Shown: positions 32,992-46,400 of the stretch, piece by piece
Layout of the letters: each line of letters starts with the position of its first letter
How positions within the stretch are numbered: position 1 is the stretch's first letter
From: Poronia punctata
Taxonomy: Eukaryota; Ascomycota; Sordariomycetes; Xylariales; Xylariaceae
DNA: 64,000 bases
Assembly: GCA_022579005.1 (NCBI GenBank)
Contig: MU401545.1
Coordinates: forward strand, 79,236-143,235
Direction of reading: 5' to 3'
Made by a program: the position numbers and the translations under genes
The notes under the pieces: generated by a model
Told to the model about the DNA's origin: nothing
Databases searched by the model: none
Seen by the model: only the letters and a program-made list of their open reading frames with translations

Positions 32992-35732
32992 TTAATGCTC
33001 AATGTTGGAGACTCGATAGACCCTAAGTGAACTGTCATCCCCCGCAACGGCCAGCTCGCTGGAGTTTGCTAATGGCCTCCATGATAACTGCAGGACAGGT
33101 TTTGTGAGACAGAGCCTATAAACGTGTTAGCTAGGTTAGGTAGGTAGGTAGGTAGGTAGGTAAGGTAGGTATAACGGCTAGGTCAACTTACTGAGGACGT
33201 AAACTGAAATCCGACGAGACAGCCAAAGTAGCCCCGTCAATAAAGTAGATGGAGATCTTGCCCACTTCCGTCCCAACGGCGAGGACAAAGTTACCGGCAC
33301 CATTCATGCGCGGCAAGAAATCTATGGCCGTTACCGGATGAGTCTGCGCGATGGTATTTATGCATGAAATATCCGAGTCCGAGTCCTTGCGCCATATCTT
33401 TACCGTCTTATCACGTCCCGCGGTAGCAAAGACGAGCGATGACGATCCAGGCGCCCAGGCAGCGTCGAGAATCATACGCGTATGTCCCTTGGGGTTAGCC
33501 TGCAACAGCTTGTAGCCTTGCGGTTTCTGCTCGCTCGCCTGACGCTCGAAAACGGCCCATTGCCGGTCTCGACCGACGCTCAATAGATACCGATCGTCGG
33601 ATGAGAAACGCAGACGCGTCGCTGTCAGAGAATGGGCTATCAATGGGGGTTTGAGCTCGGTCCATCGACCTGTTTCGAAGAGACGGATGACGGCGTGGTT
33701 GAGCGAACTGGCTTTGCATGCGCTGGCTACAATGTCCCCCGCGTGACTGACGGCAAGACAGGAGATCTCGTAGCCGTGTCCGTAGAGTTTCTCCGTCTCG
33801 GGCCAGAGCGTGTGTCGCGAGAGACTATCCTCAAAGGGTGGATGGTCGATTTCGAGGGCGGACCGACGCACGGTCGAGCCCGGGTCGAGTGCATCGCGGT
33901 CTGTCTCTGGGTTTATAGCAGCAGCGGTGGCGGCACCAGTATCGAGCTCGACGTCGTCGTCGTCGACGGCTTCGATGGCTTTGTTTGAAAGGCCTAGGAC
34001 AGGCATATTGGCCGCGTCGGGCATGGCGTCGACTCCGCCCGCGCTGATTCCGGATAGACGGCTCAGGAGTTTCGCGACGGCCTTGGGCTCGTCGAAGACG
34101 CGCATCAGCTTCTCGTCGGCGCCCGACACGAATTGCGTGTTTCCGAGCGCGTCGATGCAGTTCAAATCGTATCCGTGGATCTGCGGCCGCGCCATCTCGT
34201 GCCATGTCTGCAGGTCCGCGCCCTCTCTCTCCCACGTCGCGTGTAGACGCGTCGTCTGATCCGCGCTGGTCGAGAGTAAGTAGTCGCCGTTTTTCGCCCA
34301 CGAGATACCCGTCACGGCGCGCGTGTGGCCGCTAACGCCGATCCGCTGGGTCCATTGATCAAGTCCCTCGTTATAATCCCATACGCGCCAACTCCCGGTC
34401 CGTCCGAGACAGGTCACGGACGTGCCGTCCGGCGACCAGAGACCTGTCCAGAAACCTCCCGTGCTACCCGTCGCCGTGGTCGCGCCTTTCTCCCGACTGA
34501 TCTCGCCCAGACGGACGTTGGTCAACCAGATGCCCGACGAGGGATCAGCCTCCCATATAGCGAGCGTGTTATCCGCCGACGTAGACAGCAGCTGCGGTTT
34601 CCCCGTGGTCCGGCTCGCGAACCATTTAGCGCTGTAGATCCAATCATCGTGGCCGAGAAGAAGCGCCTCGAACGTGACGGTGTAATCTCTCCCCGCGGCC
34701 TTGAGCCTATGCGCTTTATTCGACGGTGATTTCCCCGGCAGATATGCGCCCAGCGACGGGTCGGCGCCATCGGCCATGGCGGCAGGTAACTCGGTGCCGC
34801 GGTGGAATCGCCAGAGACGAATATACTTGTCCTGACTAGCAGAAGCCAGTATCAGATCCGACTGTTCCTCGGCCGACTCCCACGTAAAGTCCAGAGACCG
34901 GATCCATCCCTCGTGTCCGGCCAACGTCGCCTGCAGCTGGAAATCGGCATCCCTCTTTTCGGCGACAAATATCTGCAGGATATCCCGCGTGCCGGCCGCA
35001 GCAAGCACCAGCGGGCCTTCTTCGTCCCGGTCCAGCTTGCCGAGGGCAATGTCCAAGGGGAAGAACTTGGGTTTCGGATGAATAGTCTGTAACACGCGGG
35101 CCTCCTTGCCGTCAAATCCCCATACTTTGATCGAGGCGTCCGCGCCGCCGGTGGCAAAGATGCAGCGTCCTTTTGCGGATAAGACGGATATGCAGTTAAT
35201 CGCTGCCGTATGCTCTTTTAGGGTATGAGCACAGCTCACGGCCCCGTCCGGTGAAAATGACCATATCTTGAGGGTATGGTCATGTGAGCCACTGAGAAGA
35301 TATGTCTGGTCCTGGTCCTCGGTTTTCAAGGAGAGGAATTTTATAGCCTTGACTGTGTCCGAATGTCCGGTTAAAAGACTTGTGATTCCCCTTGGGTGTG
35401 AGTCCTGTTGATATGGTCAGAAAATTAGTATAAATAAAGAGTATGATTAGACCCTAGATCTTTTCCCTTGTTCTTTTTCTTAATTGGTTTACCCAAACCA
35501 TTTATCCTTCTCATATATAATATATATATATATATATATATTTTGCCTTTTTGTTTAGAACAGAAAAGTCTGGGGGGGGGGAATGAATAAAACCTACGTG
35601 TGGCCGCCACAGCGCGATATTGGAGTCTGCGCCGAAAGCTATCAGACCATCTTGGCTCCAGTCGGCCACGGCAGTCTGTCTGTTGGCGCCTATGGAAAGG
35701 TACTCAACTTCCGTGGTATCTTCTTGGCTCAT
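32992..35732 (-). CDS. ELP2: Elongator complex subunit Elp2, WD40 protein
   Basis: Exons (minus) 35732-35598, 35404-33192 and 33115-32992 total 2472 nt, 823 residues. The protein starts YLSIGANRQTAVADWSQDG and contains many WD repeats across two propellers (for example HDHTLKIW, GADASIKVWGFDG, SASQDKYIRLWRF, STSADNTLAIWEAD, GRDKTVKIWRKD). The last exon adds LSWRPLANSSELAVAGDDSS and a final VYRV blade. Elp2 is part of the Elp1-2-3 core of Elongator, which modifies wobble uridines of tRNAs. Introns: 193 nt containing a (TA)n run, and 76 nt containing (GGTA)n. The final donor (CA/GTAAGT) overlaps an in-frame TAA, so without splicing the protein stops 41 residues early. Confidence 0.95.
33136..33172. 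repeat. GGTA tetranucleotide repeat in the last Elp2 intron
   Basis: About eight TAGG/GGTA units occupy the middle of the 76-nt intron 33116-33191. The same unit recurs in most intergenic regions of this window. Confidence 0.85.
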
Positions 35733-38700
35733 AATTTATTTCCTTCCTCTTTTTATTTTCTCTTTCTTCCCGTCGAACCCAAATTTCCGACTTGTTATGA
35801 TAATCAAGCACGGTTTAACTACCACAAACTGGTATGCAGCTTTCACATGATTGGACCAAATTTTCGAAAAATCGACCCCTCCATCCCCCCTCCACCCCTC
35901 CAAAATAGTTCGGACAGCTGCTGGATTGGTCTGCCACCTGTGTTATAGTATAGGGTAGGCTTTCCCGTACATTTTTGGTATGGGTTTCAATGCACCGAGC
36001 CAACGACCGACCATAGGTGACAGTGCTATCCATTCAAGATACCTACCTTAGTCATTCTTGAAACGTCGACTTTGGTTGTATTCCATTACACCTCTGTCGT
36101 ACTGTTATTCTTACATTGCAATATAATTAGTCTACTCCTTTATGGTCAGGGGATGCTGTGATTATACACCTTGGGTAGGTACGAGTATATTGTTTCGAAT
36201 AACGGGTGTCGGTTCGAAATGTCGTTGGCGTGCCATAATTCTAAACCGCCAGACATAACCCAACAAGACATATTTGTTTCCGAAACGGTGTCACGAAAGA
36301 CACCTATGCAGATATTCGGAAGAAGCATAATGCTCATTGTGTGAAGGCTTGTCGCTACACCCGCCATATCCACACGTTAAAAGCGTCTTGAGATAGTGTC
36401 AGGGGTGAGGTACCTAGCACATTGACGAGAAATAGCTCACGGTATATTAAACGCCAAGACGTTTTTCAATGGACGGAATAATTCTTTTCAAGATCGACGG
36501 ATATATGAGATTGGGCCATGTAAGTAATGCGTTACACGACCGGTTCGCAAGGCACGAGAGAGAAAGGTTCGTCCGAGGATATATCCTTAGTTATTAAGTA
36601 CTAAGTAGTTACACGTACCTGTAGGTAGGTGAATCAGGTGGTATGCCGCATGCTCTATGCTCACTCACCATCTGGACGGCATTGGCCTTCGGTCTGAGAT
36701 GGAAATCAATATCATGACCGACAAGTCGCCTCTTGTCTCGCCTCGTCATGCATGTCCTGACCTCACTGCCATCCCTCTGCTCAGGCTCAAACTCACACCA
36801 AGCTGCACAACCCCAATGATCTGATCCCATTTATAAACAGAAGGGTTGGCGTGGATTCGCTTATGCCATCTGTCCCTCCGAGTACCGTTGTTAGCCGCCA
36901 TATGCCAATCGACCAGCTAGTCATGATGATTCAATACGTCCATGCCGCATGAATCTGTAGTTTCGCAAAAGTGTAGGGCTCATGGTGAGGGGAGGGGATG
37001 GGCATATTTCCATTGGTCATTTCTTGGGGAACATGTCATGCCTTTTCTTATTCGTGACGCAGGTATAGCTCAGGGAGAAAAAAAACCGGCATAGGGACAT
37101 GGAGCAGACGAGGGACAAGGGGTGTATGCAAGGTTAATAAATTGGGCCAATGGTATGTAAACCCCTGCAGTGCGGACAGGGGGGAGTCAGACACCTTGGC
37201 CTATCCAAGGTGCCTCTCGTCTGATCTGCATGCAGCGAGCATGCGTTCGTTATATCCAATCTTGAGGTTTATAGTACGACACGTGTAGTGAGGGCACTGG
37301 AGCGAGCGCGCCAGCCCGTGTATTGAGTAGGTAGGTAAAACCTGTAGGTACTTCGTAAAGCTTGTGTGGACCCTCGGTTCGTACTCGAGGAATAGCTTTA
37401 AATGCAGACACGTCCGATTCGATAGGGGGAACCTTGCTCGAGCGGCACGGTCTGACTGTTACGACGGGCGTTTTGCATAATGAGATGTCAGTGTTGATCC
37501 AGACATGAGCTGAGAGGTGCTGAGGGTGTTGTTTTACTCCTTCAAGTACAGCAAAAGGGGGAGGTGAGACAGCATGCTACAACAGACCTAGGGGCCCCTT
37601 ATTGCACTCGCGTAACACGATGCTAATTCTCGCTTCCACGTTAGGTCTCGTACCTCGCTCGACATGCGCCGTTCGAAGACGTGTAAACTCGTTCGCTCTG
37701 CGGATTTCGGCTAGACTCCCTGGTAGAGTCGCATGCATGTTGCTCGATCCGGAAGCGTAGGTGATGAATGCAGCCAACTGATGACCATCGACAGAAATAA
37801 CCACCTGAGTGATACCCGACTTACACTTAGAACAAGGAGTCGATGAAAACATATCGACACCTCGAGAGTAAAATACGCATTCAGTCAACTGATAGACAGC
37901 GCCCTGAGTATACAAGACTATTGGTTTCGCCGCTTATACCGTTAAAGGCCGGGAGGAAATCTCCACACATCTGTGTGAGACGGCATATCTAGGTAGATAA
38001 CCAACCCGCGACCTGCCAATTCGAATAGCAAGCCGTAACCAACGAGGTTTACTATCGCAGCTGGTCCTCACTGAAATGCTCATGAAGGGCTGGTAAAGAC
38101 GGAGAGTTAGCAGTTCCCTGCCGGATACATCAAGTTGCAGAAATTCGGGGCACGACATAGGTCGGTTGCATGCAGGGAGCGAGAGGGTGCCGGTCTATCG
38201 TCATCATCTGACGATACCTCTTGCATGTTCCGACCAGAGTATCTCCATTTGAGAAGGGTTCCATATGCCGTAATTCTGAGCCCCCTTGTTGCCTTGTTGC
38301 CTTGTCCATACTGCAATTGTCCCAGTCGGGTTACCCCGCCCAGGAACATCATCTCGTGGTGGGCTAACTGGTGGTCCGATCCGTCTCCCGTGTATTGTAT
38401 AACGAATAATGCTCAATGCTTACGACATCGGGCCTGTGCCCCTCCTAGAAAAGAGTGAACGGGAGTTGCGTTGAGGGTTGCATGCATAAAGATTGTGCTG
38501 AAAAGAGTAACGTATGTTGAGGGCGACTTTCCACCCGCGAACAACCATACTTGGTTCTTTTGGAAGTCCAATAGGCTTGGCCGCACCAGTCATGACCTGC
38601 AAATCGATTGGAGTCTCCGAGTGAGCGCTCAAAGATGGAGCAGCATTGAACCATATTTCACGTTTGAAGATGGCAATGCTGATTGGGGTTGATATTCTTG

Positions 38701-39000
38701 GCAGCCTGCAGTGTTGCACGCCTATCGGTATCTCGAACCAGGGTCATCAATGGGTAGTGGATGATATGCGTTCTCATCATAACCTCCGTGACATGTAGTG
38801 GTAACGGGGAGGGATGGGGACGGGGGGCGGGTGACATTAGGCCCCTCATAGATAATAAATCTGTACCGGTGCCCGTGTTTCATCTCTAGGTCAGTCACTT
38901 TTTTCTCCTAGCTTCGGTATCCTATTCCCCACCACGAGTAGTATTCAGGTGAGACGGAACCGGTAGTTGCCGAGTTTGGGTTCCAGGGTTTCGGTATTTG

Positions 39001-39027
39001 CGACCTCTGCGACCTCTGCGACCTCGG
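39001..39027. repeat. Nine-base tandem repeat CGACCTCTG, three units
   Basis: Two exact copies of CGACCTCTG plus a third with two changes (CGACCTCGG reading). It is only 27 bp long and lies in the gene desert. Confidence 0.85.
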
Positions 39028-39500
39028 CGCAGAATACATTCGCCGGCTCACTCTTGGATAGGCATTGGAGAGCAATATGGTGCCTCCAATATATGCGCAG
39101 CTCAGCTCAAGTCCAAATATTTGCCAGGTGCGAGATGTAGTAGTACTCGGTAGCAGACGTACAAGCAACTTTATGTCCCACAAGAGGAAGATGATTTGGT
39201 TTCAGACAGTATCTCAAGGGTATTCGTTGACGGGAATAAACGTGAGCCCGTCGATAAGCTCGCCAGTCAGTAAAGCCCATAAGGGGGCAACGTTTTGTGT
39301 AGTACCGTACCTGTTTGGACTCTTTATATATATGAACATGGCATCTAGAGCTGTGATGCTACATATTTCCTGGGGTGCCCACCAGACGACGGCCCAGTAC
39401 CGAGGAAGTACGTGGATTGCGGAAATATGTCTACAGCAATGTAATATGTAAACCACAGCGTAGTGGATGGATACCTTGGGTACATCACCCGGCATTCCCC

Positions 39501-39540
39501 GAATCGACGGTACTCGACGGTACTCGACGGTGTTCGACGG
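39501..39540. repeat. Ten-base tandem repeat, four units
   Basis: Units GAATCGACGG, TACTCGACGG, TACTCGACGG and TGTTCGACGG follow without gaps. The last five bases are identical in all four. Confidence 0.9.
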
Positions 39541-42500
39541 GTTCGAGACGGGATAACTGAGAACCGTGCAAAACGTCCATTAAGACTTGTCACACTCTAC
39601 CCGAGGCGTGTTTCTGATAGTGTAGGCGAGTAGATGGCCTCTAGAACTGCAATATCGAATATACGACATATGGCGTACTCAATGGGAGAGTTACTGTATA
39701 TTGTCCAGGTGCCAATTCAGAAAGACAAGTGGCAGGGCTGCAACGTTGAGTGCGAGATCATGCCCGGCTCGAAGAACCCACTCGACCGTAGTTTAAAAGA
39801 CCAGATTTCGTGCCTGAACGAAGTTGGGCTGTGTATCCACACAACGTCACGCTTTCGAGTAACATTGTGTTGATGTATTTATTATTCCGAGGTTCAACAG
39901 AGGGGCGCTTTCTTGCCAAGGTAGGTGAACGTTGACGCCGTACCTACGGCTGGATACGTAGTAAGTGGGCCGGGGTGTTGTCCCGACTCCCGACATTCTG
40001 TCTGGGCACTGCCGGATTCGGCCCGTTAATTTTTATCTTCATCTCTAGGCACCTAGTAGAAGTTCACGTGGCTGCCGGGGTATAATGGGATATTGGACAA
40101 TTTGGACTAGAGAGCAAGTCCGGATCTCATTGGAAGCTGGTAGGAACTGGTTGGAAGCATGAACAGGTCCGTAACCGGCCGATTAGCCGCTGATGATGCA
40201 GGGCACATGAGCATGTCCCCTGTGCCTCTGCCCAATGCTATCAAGGCCTGGACCTACGTATGTACTGTACCTACCTTGAAGGGTCCAAGGCATTGGAAGC
40301 TCAGTGTGCATATTGGTGGTGATTAGTGGTCGACTATATGAGTAGGTACGAGGTCTGTCCTTGCTCTTGGCTTCCGCTGACTGATAGGAAAACTAGTATA
40401 AATTGGAGGTCTATAAGACAATATTGCATAGGAGTAGTTCCACTTCAGGCTCAACGACTTGTCTTGCGGATCTAGTTGGGCATCCGAACTAATTGGCTAC
40501 GGCGGTTGATCAATGTGATGATATGCAAGGTGCTGCTTGCTCGCGGTAATATTGATGACTGCGCAGGGATGATGAAAGCCTGTGATGGGAGGGGAACAGG
40601 ATATAAGGTCAGGCACATCTAGTCTATCTGGTGAGCCGAAAGACAAGCGTGCGTGTAGATAAGGGAAGAGAGGCGAGCAATGCAGATTGAAGATTTTGAA
40701 AAAAAAAAAAAAAAAAAAAAAAATCAATATGTCTTATAATAGAAAGAACTACCCTGCCCGCATACATGCATACCTCAAGTAGGTACCTACATCGTACTTC
40801 CTTTTCGCATTACCAAATGTTCCACTGATACATTAACGTACTCGTACACCCGAACAGATAAGGCTTGGCGTACATTTTACATCTGTTCAGGGTCAGGCTT
40901 GGTTTTGGCTCACCTCTCGGCATGTAATTAGCTACACGTGCACTTAGGTACGCGTAGATAACACAAATACCTACATACTCGTAAGTGGCCGGAGACCTTT
41001 TACATACATCTCTTGAAGGATGGCAATTCTTTTGCAGAGGTTTCATTACAAAGTACCTAACCTTAGCTAGTAAACTGTTGCAAATCCTAGGTGAATCCCT
41101 ACATCCCAAATCTCGTTTTCTGTATCGCAGTCTCATTGCTCAAGGCGTTCAGGATTAAATGGTCCTACTCGACAACAGTTTACTTATACATAGTAGAAGA
41201 TAGATATTACAAGAAAATATAGGTAAATCGTGGCTTGTAAGGGAGCTAACGCGTTCTTACTGGTCTGTCATTCTCTTAGTCGTCCGTGATGCCATTCCCG
41301 TTCCCTAAACTACCTACTCTCGTGTTACTAACCTCTTACCTTCTTGTTATATAGACCTAAGCAGGTCCTACCACCCCTGACCATAGGAGCGTCGGTACTG
41401 CGATGGTAATTTGCACCTTTCCAGCTCTATTCCATTTCGACGAGCAGAGATGAGTGGGTTTGCCCCGGGCGTGCATAGAAGTAGCCTCTGGTCCATTAAT
41501 GACCTGGCGCGTGATGGCGACAAGTGAAACGCGTCACGAAAACGAGCGTAAGGTTGGCGGACTTCCGTTTTGGCCCTGGTATATAATATAGCAGGCCAGT
41601 AAGTAGGTCTTTCACAAGTCGCAAGAGGAGGCCTGAGTTGGAATCGTCACTAGCTAGCCCCTTTAAATTTGGTGTAAGAAGCGCCCCTTTGCCATTTGTT
41701 GTCAAGGGACTTCCCAGTTAACGTGCATTGGGCGGGCGCATGCCCGAGAAAGTCTACCCAAACATCATATCTTATGGACAGGGGACGTTCTGAAATAGTG
41801 CGATCAGAAATATGAGGCTTTGCTACTTACTAGGAGGCGTTTATTCGTTTATAAGAATCCCAGCCCTTAAAGCTTTCCCTCTAAGCGCTCTAAGCGGTCA
41901 CATAACTAGTCGCTTCTGTTATTATCTTCTAGCCCTGAGGACTACGCGATCATGAGAGTCGAGAGAGGATGCCCTCTAGGCCCAACTTCGAGAGATGGAG
42001 CTGCAAAAGATTGCATAGATATGTCGAAGTTTTGGTCCGGAGCCCCCGGGATACCGGTAATGGGCTCTGGCATCCGATATTGGAGTTTCTCAAGCCACGG
42101 TTACCTGGTCACAGTGAGTCGCAGGAGGTACCTCACAAAGTCGCCATGGCTCTACGTGTTGCCAGCCATCGGTATAACACCTGCCAATCCAACAGCCTCA
42201 TCTCATAAGGATTGTAACGAGGGCTTCCGCAACGGCGTGGCCATGCCTATTGACTAGGAAAGGTGAGTCATTCGAGGTGCTGTTGCCCGCGAACCACGCT
42301 TTCTTCCGTATAGGACCACTAGGCACCTGTCATGTTTCGCCCTCGACGCTGTTGTCTTCTCCTTTGGGTAGTCGTAAGGCCGCTGAACCGCCTTCCTTGG
42401 CCAGGCCTGACGACGAGGTTTTTTCCCTTTAAAAAAGCCCCAGCCGTTTTCTCCGGCCATACCTGCCTTGTACTGCGAGTAATGGTAGAGGAAGTTGAGA

Positions 42501-43449
42501 GGAGACCTTTACTGATAAGGCTCTAATTCCACGTCTATCCGTCAGTAACTGCAATGGTAACATAAAGCGTAGGATGCAGGATGCATCGTTTCGAGTGGCG
42601 TGGGACGCATATTGAAGCCCGAAAGTTTTAAAAACTTGCCTTGACCCCTAGCTAGTATAGTAGACCTATGGGGTTCTAGATTGCTTTGGCCTACAGCTTT
42701 TGGGAGCGAATTCTCTTATCTGTCTCTGAGGTTAGGGGAACCATGAGACAAGGCCTGTTGATATTAACAACTTATCAAATTAGCTAAAAAGCTGGTGAGT
42801 CACCAAGGTCTCGTCTCGCAGTGGTTGTTTCTTTGAACTACCAATATCCCAGCTGGCCCCCGTCGACGCCTGTGGTGATTGCATCAGTCCACTGGGACGC
42901 TTGCTCTTGTCAAGAGAGCCCTGGATCTGTGATAGGTATAATATTGTAGTAGACGACTGTTGACTGCTGTCTGAAGAATACGTTATAAGATGTACTCGTA
43001 GGTTATATAGACTACTTGTGCAATGACGCGACGATCCTGAAGAACTTGGCCAAAATATCTTGTACGGTCACGATTCACCGCGCTGGTACAGGGAGGGGTG
43101 GGTTAATGGTGTCAAATACCTTAAACACTGTGTCTATGGTAACGTTACTCAGCACATGTTATAAATGCGGCATTAAAATGGGTTGGTCGTCTGCTTGTCC
43201 TGCAACATGTGAAGCTTCGTAACTGATCAAATACATATTAAAACAAAATCTCAGGGTTTTGCTTCTAATCGTTTTAATGGTTACCATGCTCTTTGTAGGT
43301 TGCACAAATTTGACCAGCCCAGTTTACGCATTTAAAACCGGTCTAGCTGAGGTGAGCCGGCAACGCTGACGCTGGGCAGGCACAGGCTGTGTGGCTGCAT
43401 AACCGAACTGAAGCATATGGGTTATGTAATTCTCAAGATTCATACTATC

Positions 43450-43480
43450 TACGTGTACACGTACACGTACACGTGCACGT
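43450..43480. other. Perfect alternating purine-pyrimidine tract
   Basis: Thirty-one bases alternate pyrimidine and purine without exception, built from GTACAC/GTGTAC/GTGCAC units, and are nearly self-complementary. Such tracts can adopt Z-DNA or extrude cruciforms under negative supercoiling. Confidence 0.85.
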
Positions 43481-46400
43481 CAGGCATCATCACCTATCTA
43501 AGGTTAAGATAGAGTTAGACGGCGTAGGTTAGAGATTCTGCGCATCTTGAGGTAGGTAATAAAATTCGCAGATGGGGAGTCTCCACGGAGTTACAAACCG
43601 AAGCCAAAAAAAAAAACGTGTAGATATTACCACGGCACACGTTATCTTGGAGCCGGGACCCACAGTACTCATTTTAATTCGGTGCTCGCCTTGACATCGA
43701 TTCGGCAAACCAGCGTTTATTACGTACCTCCGCTCGGCGTCGGCGTCTAACGTCTCAGCCTTTATCAAAACTTTGAACTATATTGTACGGTATATATGTC
43801 AGGCAATCTTGCTTGCTTTGTTGAACTCCCACAAAGTATGGTTGGCCTTGCCCAATATTGGGAAGTTGTTGAGGGTTCATTTGCAGTTTTACTCCAATGA
43901 TGTACACGTAGAACGGAACCATGGCCTACGTCATTAGTGCATTCCCCCTCTACACCTACTTCCCGCATAGAGATAGCCGCATACCTAACCTATGCACCTT
44001 GTCGTTGAGACGGGCGTTAGGAATAGACTTTATGTAGGTACACGTAGGTTCAGTCAGAAGAAGTCTTGGTAATCCATCGTGCCTGGATAATACCTGCTAT
44101 GGTAGGAACTGCATAGTAGGTAAAGCGTTCCTCTGACCGAACCGGAGATGTTCCCGTAAAGCAGTCTATAACTCTACTACCATGACGAAAAGTGTCTAAA
44201 GAAGGTAGACAGATAAAAATAATTTCTAGTCTCGAGGTATACCAAAATATACTTTTGAATCCTGATCGTTGAAGCTTTGTTGTGGCCTGATAATAAAGAT
44301 GTTACGGTAAAAGTGGCTATACGTAATAGGTAGGTTAGCAGGGGAGGTGTTAGGACGTACCCTGTACGAGTAGGTACGCCCGTTTTACACGTACATTTTT
44401 TTGTCACCCGCGTGACTGGGTAGGTATGCATAGTATAACCTTAAAGTTCCTAGACTCCTTTTAAACATTGAATAGGTACTGTGTATATCCGTTGCAGCGG
44501 ATATACAAAAACCGACTGCCTGGTTATACGTGGTGCTAACGACTTTAGGCTTGATTTCCATTGGGTCATCAAGCCTGTGATCAACATCCCGACACAGATA
44601 TCGTTCGGAATTGGGTGCGCGGGAAAATCAAACTGGTAATTACGGCATGGCGGATTGATGACAAGGTACCGGCTAGTGGAAGGTAGTATCATGATGCAAT
44701 CCAAGATCTCGCCTGTCACCTGCTAGGCGTGTTTAGAAGCTTGTATCCTTACCCATGACTTTTGGTGATAGACCGATACCTAGCTGCCGGAAAACTATGG
44801 CGAACAGCCACGGCTACCTAAGCGAGCTTCGGCACGCTCGAGGACTTAGACGAGGTAAGATTGTGTGGGACAACGTTGCGCTGGCTGAGAATATGCCAAA
44901 TTTCAGGAACTACAAGGTTAGATGTCCCTGATCGGTGTCTAGTTCTACTTAATAAACTAGGGTTAGTGTAATGGATTCTATTTGCTATGAGCGAGTGACT
45001 CTGTACTTGCTGTCCTTCGCTGGGATATGTTGACTTCGCGCTTCCAAAAGGGGATTTCTAATAATACCAGCATCCCCTTAGTTTCGACTTCATGATGTTA
45101 CTTACTGGCAAGGACCGAAAAGGAGAAGGCCACTACATCCATGTAGCACGGCAAGATTCCCGGAGCGGTATGGGCATTGAGTATACGATATGCATATTTG
45201 GTTCTACAGGACAGGGCGAAGTGTGGATGCACAGCATGACGAGTCTATCGTGACAACCCCCTATGGTCTCCCTTTGTTGAATGCTCTCTGATAACAGCAC
45301 CAATAGAGCCAGCCTTATTTATCCTCCCAATGAGAGAGAGTCTGCGGAAAAATAAACAAGAGCGACGCTATGGACGGAAAGTCTCTCACTTTCGTCGTAT
45401 CAGCTTCCGTGACATGGCCACGATGGTTTCCTTTGGGCGCAAAGTGTTGTTGGGATAATTGTATACACGTATGATTCCGGCATAGTAATTACGATGGCGC
45501 CCCAGTCTCAGAATCTAATTGGTGATTTGCAGGAATAATTATGGGGCGCCGATCACCAATGGGAGTGCCCAGCTACGAAGAAACGAGGGGTTGCTCACAG
45601 GTGACAGAGTGGTCTGTGTTCGTGAGACTCGTCGGCCTTTTAACATGGTAAGCACGAGCACATGTCTTGATTCTGCTTGGCACCTCTATCCTGATAGACA
45701 AAATGCGTAGCAAATACGCAAGTTTCAGACGGAAATGTTAAAGACATACGTGTATATGCCACTTGATATATATACAGTGCATTTGCACAGGGAGAGGGGT
45801 AATATTTGAGCTTGGGTATGCATCAATTGGCAAGCTACCTACTACCTAGTACTCATCCAACTCGCTCCTGTTATTTGTACGAGTATACATAAGTGTCTAT
45901 GCACCCTAAAGGTTGATAACTAATTAGTACCTGGCTTGGGCCAAGCCATAGACAACATCCTACAGCTTTGACAGAAATAGGCAATGACAGGGAAAGAGTT
46001 TTTAGGTCAACCCAAAGCGCCGGGTCCCGTCGAAAAGGGTGCAACGTCTTCCTCAAGGTACGAGTAGATCTATATTCGGTCCTGTCCCACCAGAGGTCAA
46101 ATGTAGCGCTCCAGACAAATTTTTTAAATCCTTTGCAGAATTCTCTGTTGAAGGAGGCACATGAGCAAGCAGCTTCGACAAGCCCAGCCAGTCAATGTCT
46201 AGCCCCGCGTCTGCATGTTCAGCGCTCAGGCACAGGTTTCACTTTAGTTGGATATCCTCAAGAAGATTAGGGCTTAGGTAACCGCTCTTATTGGTCGTCC
46301 TCTCACTTTGTCTTAAAGGGTCTTGGAAGAAGCCTACTCCGCCACTTTCCCACTATCGTCCCTGAAAGAGCGACGGCAGCTCGTGTTTGGCCTGGCAAGA

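Noticed and set aside
37577..37915. 112-codon ORF in the gene desert.
   Set aside because: No domain, no signal peptide, no neighbouring exons in frame; within the length expected by chance in 15 kb.
40698..40722. A run of about 25 A that could be a retroposon tail.
   Set aside because: No element body or target-site duplication is visible next to it. It fits the many homopolymers in this genome.
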